Shown: piece after piece, positions 41,454-51,700 of the stretch
How the letters are laid out: every line of letters starts with the position of its first letter
How positions within the stretch are numbered: position 1 is the first letter of the stretch
Assembly (NCBI GenBank): GCA_964396965.1
Contig: CAYNGD010000001.1
Coordinates: 1-64,000, forward strand
Origin: JABMRW01 sp964396965
Lineage (GTDB): Bacteria > Chloroflexota > Dehalococcoidia > Dehalococcoidales > BS750m-G39
Length of the DNA stretch: 64,000 nt
Reading direction: 5' to 3'
Notes under the pieces: generated by a model
Told to the model about the DNA's origin: nothing
Seen by the model: the letters and a program-made list of their open reading frames with translations, nothing else
Databases searched by the model: none
Position numbers and translations under genes: made by a program

Positions 41454-41864
41454 CTAAAGACCTTCGTCGAGATAGCCCTGCAAAATCAGGGCGGCGGCCT
41501 GGGCATCGTAGCGGCTCTTTCCCCGCCCCTTCCCACCACCCGAGGCCCGCTTGAGGCGCTGCGCCATCACCGTGGTCAGGCGCTCGTCTCTATAGTCCAG
41601 CGGGACCTTAATCCTCTCGGCCAGCCTCCGGGCGAAATCCCTGGCCTTCTCCGCCTGCCCACCCAAGGTCCCGTCCAGCGAGCGGGGCAGGCCGACGATA
41701 ACACGCTTGACACCCCGCTTATCAATAATATCAGCGATGGCCGCCAGAGCCTTACTGTCATCGGTGCGCTCGATGACGGTCAAGGGGCTGGCCAGAATAC
41801 CATCGGGGTCGCTTAAAGCCACCCCGACCCATCTGTCCCCGATGTCAAGTCCCAGACTGCGCAT
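41454..41864 (-). CDS. ruvX: Pre-16S rRNA nuclease / YqgF Holliday junction resolvase homologue
   Basis: 136 aa. RNase H-like fold with the first acidic site in LGLDIGDRWVGVALSD, then VIVGLPRSLDGTLG, DYRDERLTTVMAQ (Glu) and the last Asp in SRYDAQAAALILQGYL. It matures the 16S rRNA 5' end in E. coli. It is placed directly after alaS, with a one-base stop/start overlap (TAATG), as in many bacteria. Confidence 0.93.
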   Translation of the reverse strand: MRSLGLDIGDRWVGVALSDPDGILASPLTVIERTDDSKALAAIADIIDKRGVKRVIVGLPRSLDGTLGGQAEKARDFARRLAERIKVPLDYRDERLTTVMAQRLKRASGGGKGRGKSRYDAQAAALILQGYLDEGL

Positions 41865-44482
41865 TATATCAGGCTCTTTGCCAACTTGAGGGCCTGGCCC
41901 AGCTTCTTCTTATCCTTGCCGCCGGCCTGGGCCAGATTAGGCCTGCCGCCGCCACCACCCCCGGCCACCCCGGCCACCTGCCTTATTATTTTACCGGCGT
42001 CATAGCCCTTTTCGACAAGGTCAGGGGTTACCGCCGCCAGAAAGGCCGGCTTATCCTGATATACCGTGCCCAGAACGATAATGGCGCTCCCCAGCCGGTC
42101 GCGAAAAAGGTCAGCCATCTCACGCAGCATCTCCATCTTTGAAGAGGGGACCTCAGCCACCAGCAGATTTACCCCGCTGACGACCTCGGTCTGAGAAAGC
42201 AGCGACTCGGCGGTCTTTCTGGCCAGCTCACGCTCCAGAGCCTGCCTCTGCTTGCGTTCATTCTCTAGCTCATTAACCAGACTATATACCTTATCCTGAG
42301 CCTCCTCCAACGAAGCTCCCACTCCCTCAGCGATTTTCTCCATATCCGATAAACGCTTTTCAACAAATGAAATTGCTTCTCGGCCGGTAACCGCCTCAAT
42401 GCGGCGCAGGCCAGCACCGATGCTGCTCTCAGAGATAACATGAAAGAGGCCAATCTCGCCGGTGGCCGAGACATGGGTGCCGCCGCAAAGCTCGGCGCTG
42501 ATAAAGGGCTTGCCTATCTTCAAAACCCGGACGGTGTCGCCGTACTTCTCATCAAAGAGGGCGATGGCGCCGGACTCTACCGCCTCCTTATAGGGAACAA
42601 CCTCGTCATAGACAGGAAGGTTGCGGCGGATTGCCTCGTTGACGATGAGATTGACCTCAGCCAGCTGTTTATTCGTTAGCGCCTTGAGGTGGGAGAAGTC
42701 GAAACGCAGTCTGTGCGGTGCCACCAGCGAGCCGCGCTGCTGGACGTGCTCACCCAGCACCCGGCGCAGCACCATCTGGAGGAGGTGGGTGGCGGTGTGG
42801 TTGCGGGCGATATCAAGGCGGCGCTCCGTCTCGACAATGGCCTCGACCTCATCACCAACGCTGAGACTGCCTTCGATCACCTTACCCTGGTGGACGATTA
42901 CCCCCGGCGGTAGCTGAACAGTACCGGTCACCTCAAAGAGCCCGCTATGTCCTCTGATTTCTCCAGTATCGCCCACCTGTCCGCCCATCTCCCCATAGAA
43001 GGGGGTGGCCTCCAAGATAAGGCTGGCTTGCTGGCCCGCTTCTATTTTTTGGGCTGGTTTATTATCGGCAGATAGCTTAATAATTTTAGATTTAGCGCTT
43101 AAGCTACTGTGGCCGACGAATGAGGTGGTTTCGACCTCCCCCTTCATTTTAAGCTCACCGCCCCCCACCTTCACCCTGAACTTGTGGGTCTCTCTGGCCT
43201 TCTCCTTCTGCTTGCCCATCTCCAGCTCAAAGCCCTCTAAGTCCACCGAGAAGCCGCGCTCGGCGGCAATCTCCTGAGTAAGCTCAACGGGGAAGCCGTA
43301 GGTATCGTAGAGCTTAAAAGCCCGCTCGCCGGAGATTTCCTTCTGGCCCTTTTCGGCGGCCTCGGCCACGATGTCGTCAACCAATTCAAGTCCGGTATTC
43401 AAAGTAGCGCCGAACCTAGCCTCCTCCTCCCCAATTACCTCCAGTATAAACTCACGCCTTTTTTTAAGCTCGGGGTAGGTGTGTCCCATCAGCTCTATCG
43501 CCGTCTCGGCGATATTATCAATAAAGGGTTTCTCCAGGCCCAATCTGCGGCCAAAGAGAGAGGTGCGGCGCAGCACCCGCCTCAAAACATAGCCCCGCCC
43601 CTCGTTAGCGGGAAGGACGCCGTCGGCGATGAGAAAGGCGATGCCCCGCCCATGCTCGACCACCACCCGCATGGCGTTATCGCTGGTCTCGTCGGCGCCG
43701 TATTTGCGCCCGGAAAGCCCGGCTATTTCCTCCATCAACGGCACAAAGAGGTCGGTATCATAGACATTGTTCTTACCCTGCATTACCGCCGCCGTCCTCT
43801 CCAGGCCCATGCCAGTGTCAATGTTAGGCCTGGCCAGCGGGGTGCGGTTGCCCTCGCGATCCTGGTCGTACTGGGTGAAGACCAGGTTCCATATCTCGGA
43901 GAAGCGGCCGCAGTCGCAGTTGGGGCGGCAGGAAGACCGGCCGCAGCCGAACTCCTGGCCGAAGTCATAGTGAATCTCGCTGCAGGGGCCGCAGGGGCCG
44001 GAGTCGCCGGCGGGACCCCAGAAGTTGTCCGTCTCACCGAACCTGAGTATCTTCTTTTCGGGGACGCCAATCTCACGCCAGTAGCCGAAGGACTCATCAT
44101 CGTCCAAGAATATGGTCGCCCAGAGGCGCTCCGGGTCGAGCTTCAGCCTCTCGGTGACGAACTCCCAGGCCCAGGCAATCGCCTCCCGCTTGAAGTAGTC
44201 GCCGACGCTGAAATTGCCCAGCATCTCGAAAAAAGTCAAATGGCCGGCATCGCCAACTGAAGTCAGGTCGCTGGTGCGGAAGCATTTCTGGCAGGAGGCC
44301 AGGCGTGGGCTGGGTGGGATCTGCTCGCCCAGAAAGTAGGGCTTTATCTGCACCATACCGGCGTTGGTCAAGAGCAGCGTCGGGTCGCCTTTGGGTACCA
44401 GCGATGAGCTGGGTATGATTTTATGCCCTTTTTCCCTAAAGAAATCGAGGAAGGCCTGGCGTAGCTGATCGCTGGTTATCAT
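41864..44482 (-). CDS. alaS: Alanyl-tRNA synthetase
   Basis: 872 aa, normal bacterial length. The class II core starts QLRQAFLDFFREKGH with SSSLVPKGDPTLLLTNAGM; motif 2 follows KCFRTSDLTSVG and motif 3 is near PNIDTGMGLERTA. The editing domain has HTATHLLQMVLR and the zinc-binding CGGTHVSATGEIG. The DHHA1-type C-terminal C-Ala domain ends with the Gly-rich GVAGGGGGGRPNLAQAGG. It charges tRNA-Ala and clears mischarged Ser/Gly. Confidence 0.96.
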   Translation of the reverse strand: MITSDQLRQAFLDFFREKGHKIIPSSSLVPKGDPTLLLTNAGMVQIKPYFLGEQIPPSPRLASCQKCFRTSDLTSVGDAGHLTFFEMLGNFSVGDYFKREAIAWAWEFVTERLKLDPERLWATIFLDDDESFGYWREIGVPEKKILRFGETDNFWGPAGDSGPCGPCSEIHYDFGQEFGCGRSSCRPNCDCGRFSEIWNLVFTQYDQDREGNRTPLARPNIDTGMGLERTAAVMQGKNNVYDTDLFVPLMEEIAGLSGRKYGADETSDNAMRVVVEHGRGIAFLIADGVLPANEGRGYVLRRVLRRTSLFGRRLGLEKPFIDNIAETAIELMGHTYPELKKRREFILEVIGEEEARFGATLNTGLELVDDIVAEAAEKGQKEISGERAFKLYDTYGFPVELTQEIAAERGFSVDLEGFELEMGKQKEKARETHKFRVKVGGGELKMKGEVETTSFVGHSSLSAKSKIIKLSADNKPAQKIEAGQQASLILEATPFYGEMGGQVGDTGEIRGHSGLFEVTGTVQLPPGVIVHQGKVIEGSLSVGDEVEAIVETERRLDIARNHTATHLLQMVLRRVLGEHVQQRGSLVAPHRLRFDFSHLKALTNKQLAEVNLIVNEAIRRNLPVYDEVVPYKEAVESGAIALFDEKYGDTVRVLKIGKPFISAELCGGTHVSATGEIGLFHVISESSIGAGLRRIEAVTGREAISFVEKRLSDMEKIAEGVGASLEEAQDKVYSLVNELENERKQRQALERELARKTAESLLSQTEVVSGVNLLVAEVPSSKMEMLREMADLFRDRLGSAIIVLGTVYQDKPAFLAAVTPDLVEKGYDAGKIIRQVAGVAGGGGGGRPNLAQAGGKDKKKLGQALKLAKSLI

Positions 44483-44532
44483 TACCTACGATTTTAGTTT
44501 AAGAAAGGCCAACTGTCAACGCGTGGGTATAT

Positions 44533-45531
44533 TCAAGCAGGCTGGGGGCAGAGGTCGGCAATCAATAAATTCAAAGCCAGCCCGCCGTCATATTTGCCCG
44601 TCTTGATGGCCAGGTCGGCCTCCAGAAGGCGGATATATACCGCTTTGAGCCTCTCCAGGGGATAGCGCTGGGCCTGTTCCAGCGTTTTGCGGAAGGGAAA
44701 CTCCGACTTCAAGCCCAGCCGGTTCTGTATCTCCGGCTCTGGCGTCCGCTGCCGCCTCATCTCCTTGGCCCGCACTATTAGCCGCACCTGCCGCGACAGC
44801 ATCACCAGCAGGTAGGCCGGCGAGGCCCCCTGCTGCAACAATTGCTCCAGCAGTCTCTGGGCCACCCCCGCCCTGAAGTCCAGTATGGCATCAACCATGG
44901 CGAAGACGTTGGCCTCCTGCGCCGAGCTGACCACCGCCCTTATATCGTCTTCCTCGATGCGTCGGCCCGAGGCAAAGAGGGCCAGCTTGTTTATCTCGCT
45001 GCTCATCACCCAGAGGTTGCCCCCCACCAGCCTGGCCAGTAAATCCACTGCCTGCGGGGATATGGCGGCGCCCTGGGCGGCGACCTCCTGCTTAATCCAC
45101 TGGCTCAGCGCCTCCTTTTTAAGCAGGCGGAAAGCCATAACCCTGGCCCCGGAAAGCTGCTTGAACAGGGGGTTGGCGCTCTTTATCTTATCATCGGTCA
45201 AGACCAGAACGGTGCTCTCGGGGATATTGCTCATGGCGGCGGCAAAGGCGTTAATATCGTTCTCCCGTCCGTGTGAAGACAAGGATTTCCTGCCCCGGCG
45301 GGGTTTCTGTGACTCAAAGCGCCCCAGCAGCCCCTGGACAATGACCAGCCGTTTCTCGGCCAGAAAGGGGACGGTCTCTACCACCGTCTTCAGCTGGTCG
45401 GGGGTGACCTGCTGGCCTTCGAGGATAGTGGTGTTGGCGGCCAGCATCGAGGGGTTGCCCAGCCCTTTTTTTATCTCCCCCAGCGCCCGGCTGAGGGAAA
45501 AATCGTCTTCACCATGCAGTATATAGAGCAA
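44533..45531 (-). CDS. holA: DNA polymerase III delta subunit
   Basis: 332 aa, TTG start with GGGGTAAAATT upstream. The clamp-loader wrench: an AAA+-like N-domain without a Walker A (LYILHGEDDFSLSRALGEIK), a middle helical lid (LARLVGGNLWVMSSEINKLALFA) and a C-terminal collar (ASPAYLLVMLSRQVRLIVRAKEM, AVYIRLLEADLAIKTG). It opens the beta sliding clamp. It ends 50 bp upstream of alaS on the same strand. Confidence 0.92.
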   Translation of the reverse strand: MLYILHGEDDFSLSRALGEIKKGLGNPSMLAANTTILEGQQVTPDQLKTVVETVPFLAEKRLVIVQGLLGRFESQKPRRGRKSLSSHGRENDINAFAAAMSNIPESTVLVLTDDKIKSANPLFKQLSGARVMAFRLLKKEALSQWIKQEVAAQGAAISPQAVDLLARLVGGNLWVMSSEINKLALFASGRRIEEDDIRAVVSSAQEANVFAMVDAILDFRAGVAQRLLEQLLQQGASPAYLLVMLSRQVRLIVRAKEMRRQRTPEPEIQNRLGLKSEFPFRKTLEQAQRYPLERLKAVYIRLLEADLAIKTGKYDGGLALNLLIADLCPQPA

Positions 45532-45610
45532 ATTTTACCCCGGCTGTTTATAGTCACCCCATTTTAACACAGGCGGGATAAATAAGTCTTTAGAGTTTTT
45601 GCCCCTATCC

Positions 45611-45850
45611 CCCTCCCATTCTAAAACGTGCGTTTTGCTTCCCACCCTCCCACCCTCAAAGGCTATGCCTTTAAATTTCTCCTTATTTGCCCCTTTTCCC
45701 CATCCAACATGAGAAAAAGATTAAAGCCACTCAAATGAGGAGAGTAAAGGCTAGTATTTCTCCCCTTATGTGAGGTGGGGATAGAGAAATGTAAAAAGGT
45801 GAAACCTCTTGGGCGGGTGGGTATGGGAAGATAGACAGTGGGGGGCGGGG
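45611..45850. repeat. Dispersed inverted-repeat element, copy R5
   Basis: Left end with CGTTTTGCTTCCCACCC; right end GGGCGGGTGGGTATGGGAAG. Left hairpin AAAGGC-TAT-GCCTTT is fully paired, and the right hairpin AAAGGT-GAA-ACCTCT has one mismatch. It separates divergent holA and the small gene at 45932. Bases 45532-45610 hold nothing else recognisable. Confidence 0.75.
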
Positions 45851-45873
45851 CGAAGCTGGATAAATCCCCTCTA

Positions 45874-45902
45874 TTGAACAATAACCCCACCAGTAGTAAA
45901 AT
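45874..45902 (+). promoter_or_regulatory. Promoter of the small HEAT-like gene and ychF
   Basis: TTGAAC (45874-45879), 17-bp spacer, TAAAAT (45897-45902), 29 bp before the ATG at 45932. Confidence 0.65.
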
Positions 45903-45931
45903 AGACTCATCTAACAACACAGGAGAGTGAA

Positions 45932-46153
45932 ATGGCGGAACAGCCTGACGAACTTAAAAAGCTGGCGGCAATCACCAGCGACCTGGAGTTTAGCGCCGAC
46001 CTGAGGACTCAAGCCATTGAACAACTGGGCAGCATCGGCTCCCACGAAGCCCTCCTCGTCCTGCTGGAAATCGTCGCCAACGGCCGGCTGACCACCAAGG
46101 AACGCGAACTCGCCCTCGAGCGAGCCAGAAAAATAGTCAAGTCCAACCAGTAG
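45932..46153 (+). CDS. Small helical (HEAT-repeat-like) protein
   Basis: 73 aa, ATG with AGGAGAG upstream. All-helical and charged. The segment LRTQAIEQLGSIGSHEALLVLLEIV looks like one HEAT/armadillo repeat, and LTTKERELALERARKIV is a second helix pair. The family was not recognised. It is 25 bp upstream of ychF with one promoter, so the two are probably an operon. A role in translation alongside YchF is only a guess. Confidence 0.6.
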   Translation: MAEQPDELKKLAAITSDLEFSADLRTQAIEQLGSIGSHEALLVLLEIVANGRLTTKERELALERARKIVKSNQ

Positions 46154-46178
46154 CCTCTCAAGTTAAGGCTTAAGGCCA

Positions 46179-47264
46179 ATGACCATCAATATTGGCGTCG
46201 TCGGGCTAGCCAAAAGCGGCAAGACCACCGTCTTCAACGCCCTGACCAGGGGCCAGGCCGACACCAGAAGCTCCACCCCCCACATCGGCACGGCTAAAGT
46301 CCCCGAGCCGCGCCTCAAGGCACTGGCCGAGATGCTCCAGCCCAAGCGGGTGGTCCCCGCCGAGGTGAGCTATATTGACATTGGGGCAGCGGTTAAGAGG
46401 GGGGAGGGGGGGTTAGGGGACCAGCTCCTGGGCGAGCTCAGCAACACCGACGCCATCATCAATGTCGTCCGCGCCTTCGCCGATGATAGCATACCCCACC
46501 CCGAAGGCAGCCTGGATGTGGAGGGGGACATCGCCGCTATAGACCTCGAACTTGCCCTCCACGACGCCGGCATCACCAACCGCCGCCTGGAGAGGATAGA
46601 GACCTCATTAAAGGGGGCCAACTCCAACGAGCGCCAGCTGCTATTGAGAGAGCAGCAACTGCTGACAAAACTGAAGTCAGAGTTGGATAAAGAGGTGCCC
46701 ATCCGCCAGCTTGAGCTCTCCGCCGAGGAGACCAGGGCTATAGCCAACTTCCAGTTCCTCACCGCCAAGCCGCTGCTAATCCTAGTCAATATCGGCGAGG
46801 AGCAGATATGCGAGGCGGCCTCGCTGGAGAAAGGGCTGGAACCGCGCCACCGTGGGGCGGGGCGGGGCGTTATCACCCTCTGCGGCAAACTGGAGCTGGA
46901 GCTAACCCAGCTTGATGAAGAGGCCGAGAAGGCGTGTCGCGCCGAGTTCGGCGTCACCGAGCCGGGACTTGACCGGGTCGTCCGGCTGAGCTACCAGCTG
47001 CTGGACCTGGTCACCTTCTTCACCACCGCCTCGGACGAGGTCAAGGCCTGGTCTATCCCCAGGGGCACCACCGCCCTCAAGGCAGCGGGAAAAATACATT
47101 CCGCCATGGAGCGGGGCTTTATCCGGGCCGAGGCCATCAGCTACGAAGACCTGATGAAGTGCGGCAGCCTGGCTGAAGCTCACAAGAAGGGTCGGCTGAG
47201 GCTGGAGGGCAAAAACTACGTTGTCCAGGACGGGGACGTCATCACCTTCCTGTTTAACGTCTAG
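46179..47264 (+). CDS. ychF: YchF-family ATPase/GTPase (OBG-like)
   Basis: 361 aa. Walker A GLAKSGKTTVFNAL, switch/G3 region near YIDIGAAVKRGEGGLGDQ, a coiled-coil insertion (about 125-190) and a C-terminal TGS domain (RGTTALKAAGKIHSAMERGF, GKNYVVQDGDVITFLFNV). YchF binds ribosomes and prefers ATP over GTP in characterised cases. The G4 motif looks degenerate here (LVNIGEE), consistent with that loose specificity. Its end overlaps the convergent HAD gene by 4 bp. Confidence 0.9.
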   Translation: MTINIGVVGLAKSGKTTVFNALTRGQADTRSSTPHIGTAKVPEPRLKALAEMLQPKRVVPAEVSYIDIGAAVKRGEGGLGDQLLGELSNTDAIINVVRAFADDSIPHPEGSLDVEGDIAAIDLELALHDAGITNRRLERIETSLKGANSNERQLLLREQQLLTKLKSELDKEVPIRQLELSAEETRAIANFQFLTAKPLLILVNIGEEQICEAASLEKGLEPRHRGAGRGVITLCGKLELELTQLDEEAEKACRAEFGVTEPGLDRVVRLSYQLLDLVTFFTTASDEVKAWSIPRGTTALKAAGKIHSAMERGFIRAEAISYEDLMKCGSLAEAHKKGRLRLEGKNYVVQDGDVITFLFNV

Positions 47265-47956
47265 AGGTATTCCACGACCTGGGTGAGGCTGGAGATGCGG
47301 GGGGAATTGGGAACACCGTTAAAGAGGCCTTTGCGGTCAATCAGAATACCGAGCATGCCGGCCCCGTTAGCCCCGACCACATCAATCTGGGGCTGGTCGC
47401 CGATATAGAGCGCCTCGATGGGCCTGAGCTTGGCCTTCCTCAACGCCGCCCGGAATATCTGGGGGTCGGGCTTGTTGAAACCAACCTCCTGGGAGGTGAC
47501 CACCACCCCCAGCCATTTGGCCAGCCCCAGCCCCTGGTAGAGGGGGGTTATATCGCGGTCAACGTTGGAGATAAGCCCTAAAACCAAATCCCGTTCTTTA
47601 AGCTGGGTGAGGGTGGGGACGACATCGTCAAAGAGCACCATCTTGTAGTCGGCCTTGAGCCACTTTTTAAGGATTCCGGTGATAAGCTCCCAGGATGGCT
47701 CTACCCCCGCCTCCTTCAGAATTATGCCGTGATACTCGGAGTAGAGCTCAACCGTCTCCTCTTTGGAGCGCTTGCTTATCGGGTAGCGGGCTTGCTCCTT
47801 ATAGATGAAATCGTCGGCGGCAGTGATGGGGCTGAGCAGGGCTTCGGGGGTAACCTCCACACCCAGCTCACTGAGTATCTTGGCCTCAGTCTCCTCCCGG
47901 GGCGGGTCGAAGCCGACCAGGGTATTATAGAGATCAAAGAAGACGGCCTTAATCAC
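47261..47956 (-). CDS. HAD-superfamily hydrolase
   Basis: 231 aa, GTG start with GGAAGG upstream. Motif I VFFDLYNTLVGFD has Tyr in place of the second Asp seen in DxD phosphatases, a pattern more like haloacid dehalogenases. Motif II is LGLISNVD, motif III is the Lys of FNKPDPQIF, and motif IV is LYIGDQPQIDVVGANGAG. It has a four-helix cap. It could be a phosphatase or a haloacid dehalogenase-like enzyme, and the context does not decide. Confidence 0.8.
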   Translation of the reverse strand: MIKAVFFDLYNTLVGFDPPREETEAKILSELGVEVTPEALLSPITAADDFIYKEQARYPISKRSKEETVELYSEYHGIILKEAGVEPSWELITGILKKWLKADYKMVLFDDVVPTLTQLKERDLVLGLISNVDRDITPLYQGLGLAKWLGVVVTSQEVGFNKPDPQIFRAALRKAKLRPIEALYIGDQPQIDVVGANGAGMLGILIDRKGLFNGVPNSPRISSLTQVVEYL

Positions 47957-48010
47957 AGGGCTACCTTCCTGAGATATCGGGGGACTAAACTGACCATAAG
48001 CCGCCGATTT

Positions 48011-48685
48011 CTAGGTGATAGTGACCAGTCCGTGCTTGATCGCCTCTACCACTGCCTGAGTGCGAGCGTTGGCGTTGAGCTTGCGCAGAATCGAGGTGAC
48101 GTGATTCTTGACCGTCTGCTCGCTGATATCAAGGGCCAGGGCAATCTGCTTGTTGAGGTAGCCCTTGGCCATATAGTTAAGTATCTCCTGCTCCCGGGAG
48201 GTGACCGGCGAGATAAAGGACTCGGCCCCCTGCCCCAGGGGGAGGTCACGAAAGTGATGCAGCACCTGTTCCGCTACCTTGGGATGGCTGACAAAGCTCT
48301 CGTTTATGGGGTGTTCCCCTTTGGCCGTCCGCCTCACCGTGTCGACCAGCTCTTCGGCGGTGATGTCCTTGCTCAGATAAGCCGAAGCCTGGGCCTTAAT
48401 TGCCTGGAACAGCTGGTCATCGTCCGGCGTGGAGGTGAGCACGATTACGCCGATATTGGGCAGCCGCTGCCTTACCTGGCGGGCCAGCTTTAAGCCTTCT
48501 TCGACGGGGGTATCAATGTCCACCATGACCACATCGGGCAGCGAGCGCTCCACGGCGGACAGCGCCTCACCACTGGCTTCGGCCTCAGCCGTAATCTCGA
48601 TATCGTTAATGCCCGCCAGCGAGTGCCTTACCCCCTGCCGGAACAGGGACTGCGGGCTGATAATGCCTACCTTTATCTTGACCAT
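48011..48685 (-). CDS. LuxR/NarL-family response regulator
   Basis: 224 aa. The receiver domain has the phosphoacceptor Asp56 (VVMVDIDTP), a Thr in LTSTPDD and a Lys in YLSKDITAEEL. The C-terminal LuxR-type helix-turn-helix is about 157-217 (TSREQEILNYMAKGYLNKQIALAL, SEQTVKNHVTSILRKL). No histidine kinase gene is adjacent. The neighbouring membrane GGDEF/HD-GYP gene on the same strand, 87 bp upstream, suggests joint control of c-di-GMP output. Confidence 0.92.
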   Translation of the reverse strand: MVKIKVGIISPQSLFRQGVRHSLAGINDIEITAEAEASGEALSAVERSLPDVVMVDIDTPVEEGLKLARQVRQRLPNIGVIVLTSTPDDDQLFQAIKAQASAYLSKDITAEELVDTVRRTAKGEHPINESFVSHPKVAEQVLHHFRDLPLGQGAESFISPVTSREQEILNYMAKGYLNKQIALALDISEQTVKNHVTSILRKLNANARTQAVVEAIKHGLVTIT

Positions 48686-48772
48686 GACTTATCTTAAGTG
48701 TAACACATAATGACTACAGCTTCAATAGTATCGCCAGCCGGGCTTGGGTAAAACGGGGGAAGATAGGATTGA

Positions 48773-51700
48773 TTACTTGGTAGTCACCAGAGGCATGTTC
48801 CTGGCTACGGTAATAAAGACCTCGACCAGGGCCGGGTCAAACTGCCTGCCAGCACCAGCCTTAAGCTCCTCCAGCGCCTCTTCCTGGGAGAGAGCATCCC
48901 GGTAAGGCCTAGCTGCTATCATAGCGGCAAAGGCATCGACCACCCTTAAAATGCGGGCGTCCAGCGGGATGGCCTTGGCCTTCAGCCCCAGCAGGTAACC
49001 GGTACCGTCATAGTTCTCGTGATGATAGAGAATACCCGGCATGCAGGCCGATAGCTGAGGAATATGACAGACAATATCGGCCCCCATCTGAGGATGGCAT
49101 TTAACTATCTCCCACTCATCGTCAGTGAGCTTGCTGGCCTTATTGAGTATCTCATCACTGACGCCCAGCTTGCCGATATCGTGAAGCAGCGCACAGACGC
49201 TAATCCGGGCGATGTCAGCCGGCTCCAGGTCAAGAGCCCGGCTCAAGGCTATGGCGTAGTCCTTTACCCTCTGCGAGTGGTCATGGGCGTAATGGTCTTT
49301 GGCGTCCACCGCCGCCGCCAGGGCATAAATGATACTGAAAGCACCCCTGTCCTGCTGGAAATCGGGCTTGGCCGGCGGCTCCGATATAGAAGGCAGAATC
49401 TCCAGGACCGCCTGGCTCTGGTTGCCGCCTCTCTGCTTGGCGTAATAGAGCGCCTTATCGGCGGCACTGATAATCTCGCTGATGGCTATCCCATCCACCG
49501 GCCAGCTGGCTAGACCCAGGCTGGCCGTCATTGAAACGCTGCCGGTTTTAAGCTCGGCACTGATGCGGCGGCGGACCCTTTCGGCCACCTCCTGGGCGTC
49601 CTTAACAGTGGTCTGGGGCAGCAGTATGGCAAACTCGTCACCGCCGTAGCGGAAGGCCTCGTCAGCATCCCTGATCGCCCCTTTGAGAACCATGCCCAGC
49701 TGCTTGAGGATGCGGTCGCCCTCGATATGACCGTAGGTATCGTTGAGAGCTTTAAACGAGTCAAGGTCCAGAATAATTAGCGAGAAGGCACCGCCGTAGC
49801 GGGAGTGACGGCCAATCTCTACCTGAATCCGCTCCATGAGATGGCGTCGGTTCCACAGACCGGTAAGCTCATCGATGCGCGCCCTCTGCTCGGCCTGGGC
49901 ATAGAGCCGGGCGTTCTCCATGGACATGGCAATCCGTAAAGCCAGCTGGGAGAGAAGCTGCACCTGGCTGGTGCCGTAGGCATTGGGGCGGCGGCTGGCG
50001 ACACACATTGCGCCGATAGCCTCACCACCCACCATCAGGGGCAGGAATACCAGTGACTGTATCCCCTGCTCGAGGTGATATTTACCCGTCCAGAAACGGC
50101 TTTCTTCGGTCAGGTTGGGCTCTATCAGCGGCACCTTGTTAGTCACCACCCATTCCGTGGCGGTATCTTTGAGCGGTAGCCTGTCCCCCGTCTGCCAGGC
50201 CGAGCCTATCTCCGAGGTTATGGCCAGAAGGTTGAGTTCCTCCCCTTCCACCAGGGTAATTGCCGCCCAATCAACATCAAGCACCTTCTTAAGCTCCCGG
50301 ATAAGGCTGTCATACATCTGTCTGATGTCCAGACTGGAAGTCACTATTGCCGCCAGGTCACCAATAAGGGACAGCGTCTTTTCCCGCTGCCTGGATTCCT
50401 CATAAAGGTAGCCCCTTTCCAGGCTCACCGCTATCCGGCTGGTAACCTCTTCCAGCAGACTTATGTCTTCCAGCAGATACCGGCCAGACTGCTTGCCGCT
50501 TAACACCAGGATACTCACCAGCTTATCCCGGCTTATTACCGGCAAAAACAGCTCTATATCGGCGACGGTAATCGCCTCCTTCTCCTTCTCCCAGAGGCTA
50601 CGGAACTCGGGCAGGATGTCCAGATTCTGGATAGTTAACATACGGCGCTGCTGGCTCAAATACTGGACGACCGGGTTATCCCGCTTCAACCTCAGAGTGT
50701 TCAGGGGGTTAGTCTCCTCTTGAGGCTCAATAAACTGGGGGACGAAGTCCCCGCTTCCGCCTTCAGGGAAAAGCAGGCCCGCCCCCCGGCAGTTTATCGC
50801 CCTGATTATCAGCGGTAACAATTCGCCGCCCAGTTCCTTGAGGTTAAAGACGTCCTGTATCCTGGCGGCAAATTCCGAAAGCTTCTGCCGGTAGTCATAG
50901 GTCTTCCAGTAGAAGACCTGGACAATCTTCTGCTGGAAAGCGCCCTGCGTCAGGAAAATGAGCAGGAAGGCGGCGGCGGCTCCCCCCAGTCCGGTAGCCA
51001 GAATAACCGGGTGCAACTCAAAGCCAAGCCAGAGGTGAACCAGGAAGAACAAAAGCAGGTAGAGACCGATGCCGGCGATAATCAGGGTACCCCAGCTTAA
51101 GACCCGCCGCAGCACCAGCCTGATGTCTATAAGCTGGTGCCTGATTGTTGAGTAACTGAGGATGAAGGCGACCAGAATATTGCCGAAATGGCTGATGGGG
51201 AACTCCCTTCCCCAGGGGAGGAGGGCAGTCAGCAGGAAAGCGAACAGGACAAAAACGCTGATGAGCAGAGAAACGACCTGATTATACTGCATCGGGTTAT
51301 CCAGGATTTTCAGCCTCTTCCAGAAAACATATATATTCCTGACGCCCAGCACCATGAGAGGGGCCACCAGGATGAAGATTCCCATCCCATAATCAAGATA
51401 AAGCTTGCCGCCGCCTAAAGAGGTAACCCCCTGACCGATATAACCCAGCAGTATCAGAGCGACGACCACGCCCAGCGAACTGTAGGCGAAGGGGAGCCAG
51501 CGCCCCTGGCGCGGGCCGTAGAAGGAGGACATAAAGCAGTGGAGCTGCACCATCATCCACATCAGGGCGATAAGGCCAAGTCGAAGTATGAGAAGGTTGT
51601 ATTGCGGGAAAAAGTTACTGCGCAGAAAATAGTCACTCAGGCTCCACATCATGGCGGGAATTACGAACAAGGTAAAAAGGGTGTGTAGCCTCCGCCAGGG